Assembly (NCBI RefSeq): GCF_014174515.1
Contig: NZ_JACJUG010000010.1
Location: forward strand, 62,001 to 126,000
DNA: 64,000 bases
Reading direction: 5' to 3'
Source of the DNA: Mitsuaria sp. WAJ17
Lineage (GTDB): Bacteria > Pseudomonadota > Gammaproteobacteria > Burkholderiales > Burkholderiaceae_C
This document shows, piece after piece, positions 9,905 to 19,545 of this stretch (position 1 is its first letter; each line of letters begins with the position of its first letter). A program made the position numbers and the translations under genes. The notes below the pieces were generated by a model. The model searched no databases, was not told where the DNA came from, and saw only the letters and a program-made list of their open reading frames with translations.

Positions 9905-10789
9905 ATGTTCAATCAACTGGGTGTGATCGGCTGTGGATTGATGGGTGGCTCCTTCGCGCTGGCCCTGAAGAAGGCCGGCCTGGTCAAGCGGGTCGTGGGC
10001 TACAGCAAGTCCCCCTCCACCACCGAGACCGCCAAGCGCCTGGGCGTGATCGACATCGCCGCCGAATCCGCTCTGCTGGCCGTGGCCGGCTCGGATATCG
10101 TCCTGGTGGCCGTGCCTGTGGCCGCCACCGAAGCCACCTTCCGCGCCGTCAAGCACTTGGTCGACCCTAAAGTCCTGATGATGGATGTGGGATCGACCAA
10201 ATGCGACGTGGTCGATGCCGCCCAGCGCGTGCTGGGCAAGCAGATCGGGTCCTTCGTGCCCTGCCACCCCATCGCCGGCAAGGAGCAGTCCGGCGTGCAG
10301 GCGGCAGACGCCACGCTCTACCAGGGTCGCCAGGTCATCCTCACGCCGCTGCCGCAGACCGATGCCTCGCTGATCCAGAAAGCCACCGACGTCTGGTCCG
10401 CCCTGGGCTGCCAGGTCCTCAAGATGACGCCGCAGAACCATGACGCGGCCTTCGCCGCCGTCAGCCACCTGCCGCACCTGTTGGCCTACGCCTACTTCAG
10501 CACCATTGCCAACCAATCCGCTGGTCGTGACTACCTCAGCCTGGCGGGACCGGGATTCCGCGATTTCACCCGCATCGCGGCCAGTGACCCGGCCATCTGG
10601 CGCGACATCCTGCTCGCCAACAAGCAGGAGGTACTGGCCCAGTCCCAGCGCTTCCGCGACATGCTCACCCGTTTCGAGCAGCTCCTCCAGCAGGACAACG
10701 CGCAGGCCCTGGAGGCCTTGCTGCAGCAGGCCTCGGACGGTCGCTCGCAATGGCAAATGGGCCAGTTGCCCGGCAGTCGTCCGCGTTGA
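9905..10789 (+). CDS. tyrA: Prephenate dehydrogenase
   Basis: TyrA oxidatively decarboxylates prephenate to 4-hydroxyphenylpyruvate for tyrosine synthesis. An N-terminal Rossmann fold (LGVIGCGLMGGSFALAL) binds NAD(P), and the helical dimerisation domain carries the conserved PCHPIAGKEQSG and SHLPHLLAYA segments. The ATG at 9905 was chosen because MFNQLGVIG is the usual start and AAAGGA lies just upstream. An in-frame ATG at 9884 overlapping the pheA stop (TGATG) would add seven residues and is equally possible. Many Burkholderiales carry a hisC-type aminotransferase between pheA and tyrA; none is present here. Confidence 0.95.
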   Translation: MFNQLGVIGCGLMGGSFALALKKAGLVKRVVGYSKSPSTTETAKRLGVIDIAAESALLAVAGSDIVLVAVPVAATEATFRAVKHLVDPKVLMMDVGSTKCDVVDAAQRVLGKQIGSFVPCHPIAGKEQSGVQAADATLYQGRQVILTPLPQTDASLIQKATDVWSALGCQVLKMTPQNHDAAFAAVSHLPHLLAYAYFSTIANQSAGRDYLSLAGPGFRDFTRIAASDPAIWRDILLANKQEVLAQSQRFRDMLTRFEQLLQQDNAQALEALLQQASDGRSQWQMGQLPGSRPR

Positions 10790-10839
10790 GATGATGACTG
10801 GCCTGCGCTGAGTCCGCTCCCCGTCTTTACGGTTTCCTC

Positions 10840-12852
10840 ATGTACAAGATTCCCTTCCTCGACCTGCCCCCGCTGCAGGCCGCAGCCGGCACGGTGCGCC
10901 TGCCGGGCTCCAAGAGCATTTCCAACCGCGTGCTGCTGCTGGCCGGCTTGGCCGAGGGCGAGACGCTGATCCATGACTTGCTCGACTCGGACGACACCGC
11001 GGTAATGCTGGAGGCGCTCAAGCAGCTGGGCTGCGGCATTTCGCGGGACGGTGCTCAGCTGCGCGTGCGCGGCATCGGCGGCCAGTTGGCGCCCGCTGTG
11101 CGCGAGGCCGGCCTGAAGCTCTTCCTGGGCAATGCCGGCACGGCCATGCGCCCCCTGGCGGCGGCTCTGGCCCTGCTGGCGGCCACGCAGGGCGGGCAGT
11201 TCGAGCTCAGCGGCGTGCCGCGCATGCATGAGCGCCCCATCGGCGACCTGGTCGATGCCCTGCGTGAGCTGGGTTGCGACATCACCTGCCTCGGCCAGGA
11301 GGGCTACCCGCCGCTGCGCCTGGGCGGCCCAGCCACGCTGAAGCTGGCGGAGCCGGTGCGCGTGCGCGGCGACGTCTCCAGCCAATTCCTCACGGCCCTG
11401 CTGCTGGCCCTGCCTCTGGTGGCGCGCGAGGATGTGGTCATCGAGGTGGTCGGCGAGCTGATCTCCAAGCCCTACATCCACATCACGCTGGAGTTGCTGA
11501 AGCGCTTCGGCATCGAGGTCCGCCGCGAGGGCTGGGAGCGCTTCACCATTGCGGCCGGCAGCCGCTACGGCTCTCCCGGCGAAGCCCATGTGGAGGGCGA
11601 TGCGTCCTCCGCCTCCTATTTCGTCGCGCTGGGCGCGCTGGCCGGCATCGAGGCGCCGGTGCGCATCGAGGGCGTGGGCTCGGCCTCCCTGCAGGGCGAT
11701 GTGCGCTTCGTCGAGGCCGCCGCACTGATGGGCGCCCGCATCGAGCAGGGTCCGAACTGGGTGGAGGTCCGCCGCGGTGCCTGGCCGCTGAAGGCCCTGG
11801 ACCTGGACTGCAACCACATCCCCGACGCCGCCATGACGCTGGCCTTGATGGCGCTCTACGCCGACGGCCCCAGCACGCTTCGCAATATCGCCAGCTGGCG
11901 GGTCAAGGAGACCGACCGTATTGCCGCCATGGCCACCGAGCTGAAGAAGCTGGGCGCGCAGGTCGAGGAAGGCGCGGACTGGCTGCGCATCCACCCGCTG
12001 CAGGACTGGCGCGCGGCAAGTATCCACACCTATGACGACCACCGGGTGGCCATGTGCTTCTCGCTGGCCGCGCTGAATCCGTTGATCACCGGACGGCCGG
12101 TGCCGGTGCGAATCGAGGATCCGGCCTGCGTGGCCAAGACCTTCCCGGACTACTTCGAGACCCTGTTCGAGGTGGTGCAGGCCCGCCGCACGGACATTCC
12201 AGTCATCACCATCGACGGCCCCACCGCCTCAGGCAAGGGCACGCTGGCGGATGAGGTGGCGCACCAGCTGGGCTATATCGTGCTGGATTCCGGCGCCCTG
12301 TACCGCACGGCCGGCCTGGCCGCCTTCCGCGCCGGCATCAGCCTGGACGACGGCCCCGCCGTGGCGCGCGTCGCCGCCGGCCTGGACCTGCATTTCCGCA
12401 AGGGCCGGGCCATCCTCCAGGGCGAGGACATCAGCGAGCTGCTGCGCGAGGAAGCCACCGGCCTGATGGCCTCCCAGGTGGCGGCGCACCCTGAGGTCCG
12501 CCAGGCGCTGCACCAGCTCCAGCTGGACTTCCGGCGCCTGCCAGGCCTGGTGGCCGACGGCCGCGACATGGGCACCGCCGTGTTCCCAGACGCCGGACTC
12601 AAGGTTTTCCTCACGGCCAGTGCCCAGACGCGCGCCGAGCGCCGTCATAAGCAATTGATTGGCAAGGGAATTTCCGCTAATATGGAGAGCTTGCGTGCGG
12701 ACCTTGAGGCGCGCGATGCCCGCGACAAGGGTCGCGCCGCCTCGCCACTGAAGCCCGCGCAGGATGCGCAGCTGCTGGACAACTCCGGCCAGACCATCGA
12801 GGAATCGAAGGATCTGGTGCTGGGATGGTGGCAGGAGCGCCAGCCCTTCTGA
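10840..12852 (+). CDS. aroA-cmk: Fused EPSP synthase / cytidylate kinase
   Basis: A single uninterrupted 670-residue frame joins two enzymes that are usually separate genes. Residues 1 to about 446 are 5-enolpyruvylshikimate-3-phosphate synthase: [17 protein letters not shown] at the N-terminus, [14 protein letters not shown] in the active site, and [15 protein letters not shown]. Residues about 452-670 are cytidylate kinase: P-loop [11 protein letters not shown], the [15 protein letters not shown] segment and a C-terminal lid. Both halves look complete and keep their key residues. The junction is short ([12 protein letters not shown]), with no stop or obvious frameshift. The gene lies between tyrA and rpsA, where aroA and cmk are adjacent separate genes in many relatives. 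Fusions of this kind are annotated in some Burkholderiales. Confidence 0.95.
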   Translation: MYKIPFLDLPPLQAAAGTVRLPGSKSISNRVLLLAGLAEGETLIHDLLDSDDTAVMLEALKQLGCGISRDGAQLRVRGIGGQLAPAVREAGLKLFLGNAGTAMRPLAAALALLAATQGGQFELSGVPRMHERPIGDLVDALRELGCDITCLGQEGYPPLRLGGPATLKLAEPVRVRGDVSSQFLTALLLALPLVAREDVVIEVVGELISKPYIHITLELLKRFGIEVRREGWERFTIAAGSRYGSPGEAHVEGDASSASYFVALGALAGIEAPVRIEGVGSASLQGDVRFVEAAALMGARIEQGPNWVEVRRGAWPLKALDLDCNHIPDAAMTLALMALYADGPSTLRNIASWRVKETDRIAAMATELKKLGAQVEEGADWLRIHPLQDWRAASIHTYDDHRVAMCFSLAALNPLITGRPVPVRIEDPACVAKTFPDYFETLFEVVQARRTDIPVITIDGPTASGKGTLADEVAHQLGYIVLDSGALYRTAGLAAFRAGISLDDGPAVARVAAGLDLHFRKGRAILQGEDISELLREEATGLMASQVAAHPEVRQALHQLQLDFRRLPGLVADGRDMGTAVFPDAGLKVFLTASAQTRAERRHKQLIGKGISANMESLRADLEARDARDKGRAASPLKPAQDAQLLDNSGQTIEESKDLVLGWWQERQPF

Positions 12853-13068
12853 GGGCCGGATTGGATCCCCCGGCGATGACAGTTCGCGAACGGATCCACG
12901 GGAGGGCGCTCGAAAGCGTGCCGTCCCCAAAGCGGGCGCACCTGCCCTCCGGACGACAGTCCACCGGGTGCGCTTTGTCTGCAACCTAACCCGCAAGGCA
13001 ACTTGCACTCACCGTCGGCGCTTCCCAGAGTTTCTTCATTCGCTGTGCGCGTCGATTCAGGAATCAAC

Positions 13069-14778
13069 ATGTCCCAAACCCAAACCGCCACCGGCGGCGA
13101 ATCCTTCGCCGCTCTCTTCGAAGAATCGCTGCAACGCGCAGACATGCGCTCGGGCGAAGTCATCTCGGCCGAAGTCGTCCGTGTTGACTACAACTTCGTG
13201 GTGGTGAACGCCGGCCTCAAGTCTGAAGCCTACGTGCCCATCGAAGAGTTCAAGAACGACCAGGGCGAACTCGAAGTCAACGTCGGCGACTTCGTCTCGG
13301 TGGCCATCGACGCCATCGAAAACGGCTACGGCGACACCATCCTGTCGCGCGACAAGGCCAAGCGTCTGGCTTCCTGGCTGAGCCTGGAAACCGCTCTGGA
13401 GTCCGGCGACTTCGTGACCGGCACCGTCTCCGGCAAGGTCAAGGGCGGCCTGACCGTCCTGGTCAATGGCATCCGCGCCTTCCTGCCCGGTTCGCTGCTG
13501 GACACCCGCCCGGTGAAGGACATGAGCCCGTTCGAGGGCAAGACCATGGAATTCAAGGTCATCAAGCTGGACCGCAAGCGCAACAACGTTGTGCTGTCGC
13601 GTCGCGCTGTGGTGGAAGCCTCCATGGGCGAAGAGCGCGCCAAGCTGCTGGAGACGCTGTCGGAAGGCGCGATCGTCCAGGGCGTGGTCAAGAACATCAC
13701 CGAGTACGGTGCCTTCGTGGATCTGGGCGGCATTGACGGCCTGCTGCACATCACCGACATGGCATGGCGCCGTGTCCGTCACCCGAGCGAAGTGGTGCAA
13801 GTCGGCCAGGAACTGACCGCCAAGGTCCTGAAGTTCGACGCCGAGAAGAACCGCGTCTCGCTGGGCCTGAAGCAGCTGGGCGACGACCCCTGGTTCGGCG
13901 TGTCGCGTCGCTACCCGGCCAACACCCGCCTGTTCGGCAAGGTCACCAACATCGCTGACTACGGCGCGTTCGTCGAGATCGAGCCGGGCATCGAAGGCCT
14001 GGTGCACGTCTCCGAAATGGACTGGACCAACAAGAACGTGGCGCCTTCCAAGATCGTCTCCCTGGGCGACGAAGTGGAAGTCATGGTCCTGGAAATCGAC
14101 GAAGACAAGCGTCGCATCTCCCTGGGCATGAAGCAGTGCAAGGCCAATCCTTGGGAAGAGTTCGCTGAGAACGTCAAGCGCGGCGACAAGGTCAAGGGCC
14201 CCGTCAAGAGCATCACCGACTTCGGTGTGTTCGTGGGCCTGGCTCAGGGCATCGACGGCCTGGTGCACCTGTCCGACCTGTCCTGGAACGAGCCGGGCGA
14301 GACCGCCGTTCGCAACTACAAGAAGGGCCAGGAAGTCGAAGCCGTGGTCCTGGCTGTGGATGTCGAGCGCGAGCGCATCTCCCTGGGCATCAAGCAGCTG
14401 GACGCTGACCCGTTCACCAGCTACACCTCGATCAACGATCGCGGCATGACCGTGACCGGCAAGGTGAAGACCGTCGACGCCCGTGGCGCCGAGATCGAGC
14501 TGGCTGAAGACGTGCTGGGCTATCTGCGCGCTTCGGAAATCTCCCGCGATCGCGTGGAAGACGCCCGCAACGTGCTGAAGGAAGGCGACGAAGTGACGAC
14601 CCTGATCGTCAACATCGACCGCAAGACCCGCAACATCCAGCTGTCCATCAAGGCCAAGGACAGCGCCGACCAGCAAGAAGCCATGCAGCGCCTGTCGGCA
14701 ACGTCCGAGCGTGAAAACGCTGGCACGACCAGCCTGGGCGCCCTGCTGCGTGCCAAGCTGGACAATCAGAACAGCTAA
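13069..14778 (+). CDS. rpsA: 30S ribosomal protein S1
   Basis: S1 binds mRNA leaders on the 30S subunit and helps initiation on structured mRNAs. The 569-residue protein has six S1/OB domains; the repeated pattern [23 protein letters not shown] is clear in the central and C-terminal repeats (for example [56 protein letters not shown]). The ATG at 13069 (MSQTQ) has AGGA upstream; a longer open frame from 13003 has no family support. Codon use shifts towards GAA and GTC relative to neighbours, as expected for a highly expressed gene. The 216-base leader after aroA-cmk has no gene and may hold an autoregulated promoter/leader, which I cannot define. Confidence 0.97.
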   Translation: MSQTQTATGGESFAALFEESLQRADMRSGEVISAEVVRVDYNFVVVNAGLKSEAYVPIEEFKNDQGELEVNVGDFVSVAIDAIENGYGDTILSRDKAKRLASWLSLETALESGDFVTGTVSGKVKGGLTVLVNGIRAFLPGSLLDTRPVKDMSPFEGKTMEFKVIKLDRKRNNVVLSRRAVVEASMGEERAKLLETLSEGAIVQGVVKNITEYGAFVDLGGIDGLLHITDMAWRRVRHPSEVVQVGQELTAKVLKFDAEKNRVSLGLKQLGDDPWFGVSRRYPANTRLFGKVTNIADYGAFVEIEPGIEGLVHVSEMDWTNKNVAPSKIVSLGDEVEVMVLEIDEDKRRISLGMKQCKANPWEEFAENVKRGDKVKGPVKSITDFGVFVGLAQGIDGLVHLSDLSWNEPGETAVRNYKKGQEVEAVVLAVDVERERISLGIKQLDADPFTSYTSINDRGMTVTGKVKTVDARGAEIELAEDVLGYLRASEISRDRVEDARNVLKEGDEVTTLIVNIDRKTRNIQLSIKAKDSADQQEAMQRLSATSERENAGTTSLGALLRAKLDNQNS

Positions 14779-14831
14779 TCCCTGTTCCGCGAAGGCCCGG
14801 GCTCTGGTAGCCTGGGCCCCAGCTGCCAACG

Positions 14832-14867
14832 CAGGCTCGCCACTCTCACGGGGGCGAGCCTGTTTTT
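14832..14867 (+). terminator. Intrinsic terminator between rpsA and ihfB
   Basis: A perfect 10-bp stem (CAGGCTCGCC / GGCGAGCCTG, 14832-14841 and 14853-14862) is followed by TTTTT. It lies 54 bases after the rpsA stop. It should end most rpsA transcripts, leaving ihfB to partial read-through or its own promoter. Confidence 0.9.
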
Positions 14868-14892
14868 CTCCTCAGCCTGGAATTCCATCGTC

Positions 14893-15198
14893 ATGACCCG
14901 TTCCGATCTCGTCGCGCACCTGGCAGACCGCTTTGGCCAGCTCACGCAGCGCGACACCGAATTCGCCGTCAAGACGATCCTGGACGCCATGTCCGATGCC
15001 CTGGCCCGTGGCCACCGCATCGAGATCCGTGGCTTCGGCAGTTTTTCCATCAACCGTCGCCCGCCCCGCATGGGCCGCAATCCGCGCAGCGGCGAACAGG
15101 TCCTGATCCCTGAAAAGCTGGTGCCGCACTTCAAGCCGGGCAAGGCCCTGCGCGAAGCCGTCGATGCCCAACTGCCAGTCGACGACAGCGCCTCCTGA
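14893..15198 (+). CDS. ihfB: Integration host factor subunit beta
   Basis: IHF beta pairs with IHF alpha to form a nucleoid protein that bends DNA sharply. The 101 residues match the HU/IHF family: N-terminal dimerising helices ([17 protein letters not shown]), the beta-arm hairpin [23 protein letters not shown] with the intercalating proline region, and a C-terminal helix. Position directly downstream of rpsA is the conserved location of ihfB in proteobacteria. The last 15 residues extend slightly past the E. coli end. The ribosome binding site is weak. Confidence 0.96.
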   Translation: MTRSDLVAHLADRFGQLTQRDTEFAVKTILDAMSDALARGHRIEIRGFGSFSINRRPPRMGRNPRSGEQVLIPEKLVPHFKPGKALREAVDAQLPVDDSAS

Positions 15199-15265
15199 TT
15201 CCCATCGGCTGCGCCTCGCGCGCCACAGTCAGCGCCGCTCTTTGCAGGCGCTCCCGCGGCCAAGG

Positions 15266-15294
15266 CTGACGCCCCCGCCCCTGCCCCTTAGAAT
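15266..15294 (+). promoter_or_regulatory. Sigma-70 type promoter for lapA/lapB
   Basis: CTGACG (15266-15271) and TAGAAT (15289-15294) are separated by 17 bases, matching the -35/-10 layout. Transcription would begin about 15301-15303, and the lapA ATG is at 15303, so the mRNA would be leaderless or nearly so. No Shine-Dalgarno sequence is seen before lapA, which fits. Confidence 0.55.
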
Positions 15295-15302
15295 CCGCCA
15301 CG

Positions 15303-15596
15303 ATGCGATTCATCGTCCGGCTCTTCTGGGCCTTCATCTTCTTCGCCCTGTTTTCCTTCGCGCTGAACAACAGCCAGGAGGTGGCCGTGCATTGGTTCTT
15401 CGGCCATGCCTGGCATTCGCCCCTGGTGATCGTGGTGCTGCTGAGCTTCGGCCTGGGCTGTGCTTTCGGCGTGCTGGCCATGGTGCCGGCCTGGTGGCGC
15501 CACCGCCGTGTCGCCACGCGGCAGATCGAAGCCCAGCAGAGCACCCTAGCAACACCTGACCCCCTGGCCAATCCGGGCGTGCACGATGGGCTTTGA
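15303..15596 (+). CDS. lapA: LapA-domain inner membrane protein
   Basis: The protein has 97 residues with two transmembrane helices (about 4-22 and 41-63) separated by a short NNSQEVAVHWFFG loop, and a basic-then-polar cytoplasmic tail (WWRHRRVATRQIEAQ). This is the LapA (YciS) architecture. LapA works with LapB in controlling lipopolysaccharide assembly and LpxC turnover in enterobacteria. It overlaps lapB by 11 bases. It is called lapA on the domain and on the adjacency to lapB; sequence conservation in this family is low. Confidence 0.85.
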   Translation: MRFIVRLFWAFIFFALFSFALNNSQEVAVHWFFGHAWHSPLVIVVLLSFGLGCAFGVLAMVPAWWRHRRVATRQIEAQQSTLATPDPLANPGVHDGL

Positions 15597-16734
15597 ACTC
15601 AGCGCCCTCCTCATCGCCCTGCCCCTGGTATTCGCCCTCGGCTGGCTGGCCTCCAAACTGGACTCCCGCCAGTGGAAGCGCGAGCAGCGCGATGCGCCCA
15701 AGGCCTATTTCAAGGGACTGAACCTGCTGCTCAACGAGCAACAGGACAAGGCCATCGACGCCTTCATCGAGGCCGTGCAGGCCGACCCGGACACCTCCGA
15801 ACTGCATTTCGCGCTGGGCAATCTCTTCCGCCGCCGCGGTGAGTACGAGCGCGCGGTGCGCGTGCACCAGCACCTGCTGCAGCGCGGCGATCTGCCCAAG
15901 TCCGAGCGCGACCGCGCCCAGCACGCCCTCGCCCAGGACTTCTACAAGGCCGGCCTCTTCGACCGTGCCGAGGAAGCCTTTGCTGCCCTGCGCGGCACGC
16001 GCTTCGAGAGCGAGGCCGAGCTGGCCCTGCTGTCCCTCTACGAACGCTCGCGCGAGTGGCGCAAGGCCGCCGAGGTGGCCCGCCACCTGGAACAGGGCGG
16101 CACGGGCTCCTTTGCCTCGCGCATCGCCCACTACCTCTGCGAGCTGGCCCTGGAAGCCCAGGCACGCAACCAGGATGTCGAAGCCCAGGCCCTGCTGGCA
16201 GAAGCCCGCAAGGCTGCGCCGCAGTCGGCCCGAGCCCATGTGCTGGCCGGCCAACTGCTGAGCCGGCGGGATCAGCCCGAGCAGGCCATGGCCGCCTATG
16301 CCGAGCTGCTGGCCGCCAACCCTGAGGCCTTCAACCTCGTGGCCCGCGACTACGCGCAGGCCGCCCTGCAGACCGGCAAGCCGACCGAGGCCCAGCGCGC
16401 GCTGCAGACACAGTACGAGCGCCATCCCAGCATGCACCTGCTGCTGGCCCTGGCCCTGCTGGAGCCCGAGGGCGAGGCCCAGCGTCGCCGCCTGCGCCAG
16501 CATCTGCAGGCCGAGCCGGCCCTGTCGGCTGCGCGCGCCCTGCTGGCTCAGTCCCAGTCCCGCCTCAGCGACGAGGAAGCCCCCCTGGTCGCTGCCGCCC
16601 TGGACAAGGCCGTGCGCCCCCTGCAGCGCTACCGCTGCGCCGCCTGCGGCTTCGAAGCCCAGCACTATTTCTGGCAGTGCCCCGGTTGCCTCAACTGGGA
16701 CACCTATCCGCCTCGCCACGTCGAGGAACTCTGA
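15586..16734 (+). CDS. lapB: Lipopolysaccharide assembly protein LapB (YciM)
   Basis: The protein has 382 residues. It has one N-terminal membrane helix (about 5-22), then a run of TPR-type helical repeats from about residue 42 (AYFKGLNLLLNEQQDKAIDAF, ELHFALGNLFRRRGEYERAV, and so on), and a C-terminal rubredoxin-type metal knuckle with Cys351, Cys354, Cys365 and Cys368 (CAACGF and CPGC). In E. coli LapB acts as an FtsH adaptor that promotes LpxC degradation and links LPS synthesis to export. All metal cysteines are kept. Its stop overlaps the next glycosyltransferase start by one base, tying this control gene to a surface polysaccharide set. Confidence 0.95.
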   Translation: MGFELSALLIALPLVFALGWLASKLDSRQWKREQRDAPKAYFKGLNLLLNEQQDKAIDAFIEAVQADPDTSELHFALGNLFRRRGEYERAVRVHQHLLQRGDLPKSERDRAQHALAQDFYKAGLFDRAEEAFAALRGTRFESEAELALLSLYERSREWRKAAEVARHLEQGGTGSFASRIAHYLCELALEAQARNQDVEAQALLAEARKAAPQSARAHVLAGQLLSRRDQPEQAMAAYAELLAANPEAFNLVARDYAQAALQTGKPTEAQRALQTQYERHPSMHLLLALALLEPEGEAQRRRLRQHLQAEPALSAARALLAQSQSRLSDEEAPLVAAALDKAVRPLQRYRCAACGFEAQHYFWQCPGCLNWDTYPPRHVEEL

Positions 16735-17480
16735 TGAGTCCATCCCAAGCTGCGAGCGATCGCGTCATCCTCTGTATGAAGTGGGGCACCAAGTACGGCC
16801 CCGAATACGTAAACCGGCTTTACGGCATGGTGGCCCGGCATCTGCGCGGGCCCTTCCGCTTCGTCTGCCTGACCGACCGCAACGAGGGCATCCGCCCGGA
16901 AGTCCAGTGCCTGCCCATCCCTGAACTGAAGCTGCCCGCCGGCATCCCGGAGCGCGGCTGGACCAAGCTCACCACCTTTGAGGCTGATCTCCATGGGCTG
17001 CAGGGCACGGCCCTGTTCCTGGACCTGGATGTGGTCATCGTCGATGACATCACGCCCTTCTTCAAGGTGCCCGGCGAGTTCCTGATCATCCATGACTGGA
17101 AGCGCCCCTGGCGCATCACCGGCAACTCCTCGGTCTATCGCTTCAGGCTGGGCGCCCACGCCGACGTGCTGGAGCGTTTCCGGCGCGAGCACGAGGCCAT
17201 CCGCACCCGCTTCCGCAACGAGCAGGCCTACCTCTCCGACGAGATCCACCAGCAGGGCAAGCTGCAGTACTGGGACGCCGCCTGGTGCGCCAGCTACAAA
17301 TACCACTGCATCCCGACCTGGCCCAGCAACTACTGGAAGCCGCCGCGCATCCCCAAGGGCGCGCGCATCCTGATCTTCCACGGCGTGATGAACCCCCCCG
17401 ACGCCCTGGCCGGTCGCAGCAACGGCAACTGGCGCAAGGCCAGGCCGGCCCCCTGGATCGCCGAGCACTGGCGCGAATGA
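16734..17480 (+). CDS. Putative GT-A type glycosyltransferase
   Basis: The 248-residue protein has no signal peptide. The segment GWTKLTTFEADLHGLQGTAL is followed by FLDLDVVIVDD, which carries a DxD metal/nucleotide-sugar motif in a GT-A setting; the later IIHDWKRPW and ILIFHGVMNPPDA segments resemble glycogenin-like or LPS glycosyltransferase-like folds. I do not recognise a named family member, and donor and acceptor are unknown. It starts in the lapB stop (TGATG) and ends overlapping the next gene by ATGA, so these genes are probably co-translated. The context suggests LPS or capsule decoration. Confidence 0.75.
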   Translation: MSPSQAASDRVILCMKWGTKYGPEYVNRLYGMVARHLRGPFRFVCLTDRNEGIRPEVQCLPIPELKLPAGIPERGWTKLTTFEADLHGLQGTALFLDLDVVIVDDITPFFKVPGEFLIIHDWKRPWRITGNSSVYRFRLGAHADVLERFRREHEAIRTRFRNEQAYLSDEIHQQGKLQYWDAAWCASYKYHCIPTWPSNYWKPPRIPKGARILIFHGVMNPPDALAGRSNGNWRKARPAPWIAEHWRE

Positions 17481-18451
17481 GCCTCCTCGCCTGGCTGGCC
17501 CTGCTGCCGCTGCTCCTGCTGGCGCTGCTGGGCTGGGAGCTGCTGCGACTGCTGCGAGCACAGGCTCCGGCCCAGATCCGCAGCAGGCAGCTGGGAACGG
17601 CCGCGCCCTTGTCGGGCGGGGCCCAAATTCCCCGCCTGATCTGGAGCTACTGGAACAGCGAATCCCTGCCTCCGCTGATCCAAGCTTGCGCTGACAACTG
17701 GCGGGCCCAGGCGCCCGACCACGAGCTGCGCTTCCTGACGCCCGGCACCGTGCGGCAATGGCTGCCCGCCGGCACGGACCTGAGTCTGCTCGACAGCCTG
17801 CCGCCTTTCCGCCAGGCGGACTGGCTGCGCCTGCAGCTGCTGCAGGCCCAGGGCGGACTCTGGATCGATGCGTCCACCGTGCTGACGCGCGACCTGGATT
17901 GGGTGCATCAACAGCAGGCCGGCACCGGAGCCGAGTTCGTCGGCTTCTACATCGACCGCCTCAGCAATCGCCCCGAGCTGCCCCTGGTCGAGAACTGGTT
18001 CATGGCCGCTGTGCCGGGCAGCCGCTTCATTGCCGAGCTCAATGCCGAGTTCGTCCGCGCCCTGGCCATGGGCGAGGCGGCCTATCTGCAGACCCTGCGC
18101 GACGCCGGACGTTTTGAGCGGGTGATCCAGGCCATAGACCCGAGCCTGCATGAGTACCTGGTCATGCACGTGGCCGCCTCCTCGCTGCTGGATGCCGACG
18201 CCAGCCGCTACCGCCTGGCCCTGCAGCGCGCCGAGGACAGCGCCTTTGCCCTGCAACAGGCCCTGGCCTGGAAGAAACGGCATCTGTACGTCCGGCTGGC
18301 GCTGATGGGGGAGCCCCGGCGCGTGCCGGCACTCGTGAAGCTGCGCGGCAATGATCGCCGCACGCTGGAGTCCCAGCTGCGCAAGCGCCCGCTGCGCCCG
18401 GGCAGCCTTCTGGCCCGCTACCTCCCCACCCTACCCCGACAGCTGAGCTGA
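17477..18451 (+). CDS. Capsular polysaccharide synthesis-type glycosyltransferase
   Basis: The 324-residue protein has an N-terminal membrane anchor (LAWLALLPLLLLALLGWELLRL) followed by a catalytic domain of the Caps_synth / GT32-like group. IPRLIWSYWNSESLP is the usual opening motif, and FRQADWLRLQLLQAQGGLWIDAS contains the DxS/DxD-type donor site, the hallmark of these enzymes. Such proteins add sugars to capsular or surface polysaccharides at the cytoplasmic face of the inner membrane. It overlaps the previous gene by four bases and the next begins 8 bases later. The specific sugar cannot be told. Confidence 0.8.
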   Translation: MSLLAWLALLPLLLLALLGWELLRLLRAQAPAQIRSRQLGTAAPLSGGAQIPRLIWSYWNSESLPPLIQACADNWRAQAPDHELRFLTPGTVRQWLPAGTDLSLLDSLPPFRQADWLRLQLLQAQGGLWIDASTVLTRDLDWVHQQQAGTGAEFVGFYIDRLSNRPELPLVENWFMAAVPGSRFIAELNAEFVRALAMGEAAYLQTLRDAGRFERVIQAIDPSLHEYLVMHVAASSLLDADASRYRLALQRAEDSAFALQQALAWKKRHLYVRLALMGEPRRVPALVKLRGNDRRTLESQLRKRPLRPGSLLARYLPTLPRQLS

Positions 18452-18458
18452 CCCTGAC

Positions 18459-19475
18459 ATGAGCGCTGCCCCCGCCCCCTGGCTGAGCCTGCTGGTGCCG
18501 GTCTACAACGTCGCCGAATGGCTCCCTGCCTGCCTGGACTCCATTGACAGCCAGGACCTGAGCGGCGTCCAGCTGCTGCTGATGGACGACAGCGCCACCG
18601 ACGCCTCCCCGGCCCTGGCGCAGGACTGGCTGCAGCGCCATCCCGAGCTGGACGCCCGTCTGCTGCGCCATGAACGCAACCAGGGCCTTAGCGCTGCACG
18701 CAACCATCTCCTGGAGGCCGCGCGGGGCGATTACGTCTGGTTCCTGGACTCCGACGACGTGCTCACCCCCGGCGCCATCGCCTCGCTCCGGCGAACGCTC
18801 GACCGCCAGCTGGTGGATCTGGTGCTGTGCGACTTCGCCTATTTGCGCGCGCGGCCCAAGCTGAAGCACCGCCTGCGCGGCGAGCAGCACGTCCGCACCT
18901 TCGCCGGGCCCTCGAACTCACCTCTCACTGACACCCCTGGTCTGCTGACCGGCCTGCTCGAGCTGGGCTATCTGCACAGCTGGAGCAAGGTCGCCCGGCG
19001 CTCACTTTGGAGCGACGACCTGTGCTTCCCCGTCGGCCATACCTTCGAGGACATGGCAACCACGCCGGACCTCGCGATGCGCGCCCTCAGCTATATCCAT
19101 GTGCCGGAAGTCTGGATCGGCTATCGGCAGCGCGCCGGCAGCATCCTGGCAGGCGCCTCGCTGAACAAGACCGATGACATGATGCGGGCGCTGCATGACC
19201 TGCCGCAGCGGCTGCACCCTTACAGCGAGTTGGATGCCGGCGTGCGCTTCGCCGCCTCCCATTTCGCGGCACGCAGCTTCATCGGCGCCGTCCGTTTTGC
19301 GAACCGCCAGAGCGATGCCGTGCGGATGGGGCACTACCGCCAGGCCTTCCTCGCCGCGCTGTGCATGCCCCTGGATGACCTGATGGCCCAGTACCTGTGG
19401 CGTGGATGGTGGTGGCGGGCGCTGCGTCTACGTCACTGGCTGGGGCGCAGCGCAGCGACGCCAATGCCCGGCTGA
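18459..19475 (+). CDS. Family 2 glycosyltransferase
   Basis: The 338-residue GT2 enzyme shows the classic N-terminal half: LSLLVPVYNVAEWLPACLDSI, LLLMDDSATDAS (first acidic site), NQGLSAARNHLLEAARGDYVWFLDSDD (DxD at DSDD). The C-terminal half is variable and ends in a Trp/Arg-rich stretch (WRGWWWRALRLRHW) that may associate with the membrane. Third gene of the glycosyltransferase run behind lapB. Substrate unknown. A GC-rich gap of 70 bases with a partial inverted repeat separates it from the convergent GT4 gene. Confidence 0.88.
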   Translation: MSAAPAPWLSLLVPVYNVAEWLPACLDSIDSQDLSGVQLLLMDDSATDASPALAQDWLQRHPELDARLLRHERNQGLSAARNHLLEAARGDYVWFLDSDDVLTPGAIASLRRTLDRQLVDLVLCDFAYLRARPKLKHRLRGEQHVRTFAGPSNSPLTDTPGLLTGLLELGYLHSWSKVARRSLWSDDLCFPVGHTFEDMATTPDLAMRALSYIHVPEVWIGYRQRAGSILAGASLNKTDDMMRALHDLPQRLHPYSELDAGVRFAASHFAARSFIGAVRFANRQSDAVRMGHYRQAFLAALCMPLDDLMAQYLWRGWWWRALRLRHWLGRSAATPMPG

Positions 19476-19545
19476 CGAGCCCCGGAGCCCTTGAAGGGGC
19501 TGGAGCCCCCCTGTAAACGGCCCGCAGCCGCGGCCCGCTGAGCCT

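Noticed and set aside
13057..14829. 590-codon minus-strand frame opposite rpsA
   Set aside because: Mirror of six S1 domains; no independent start signal or similarity.
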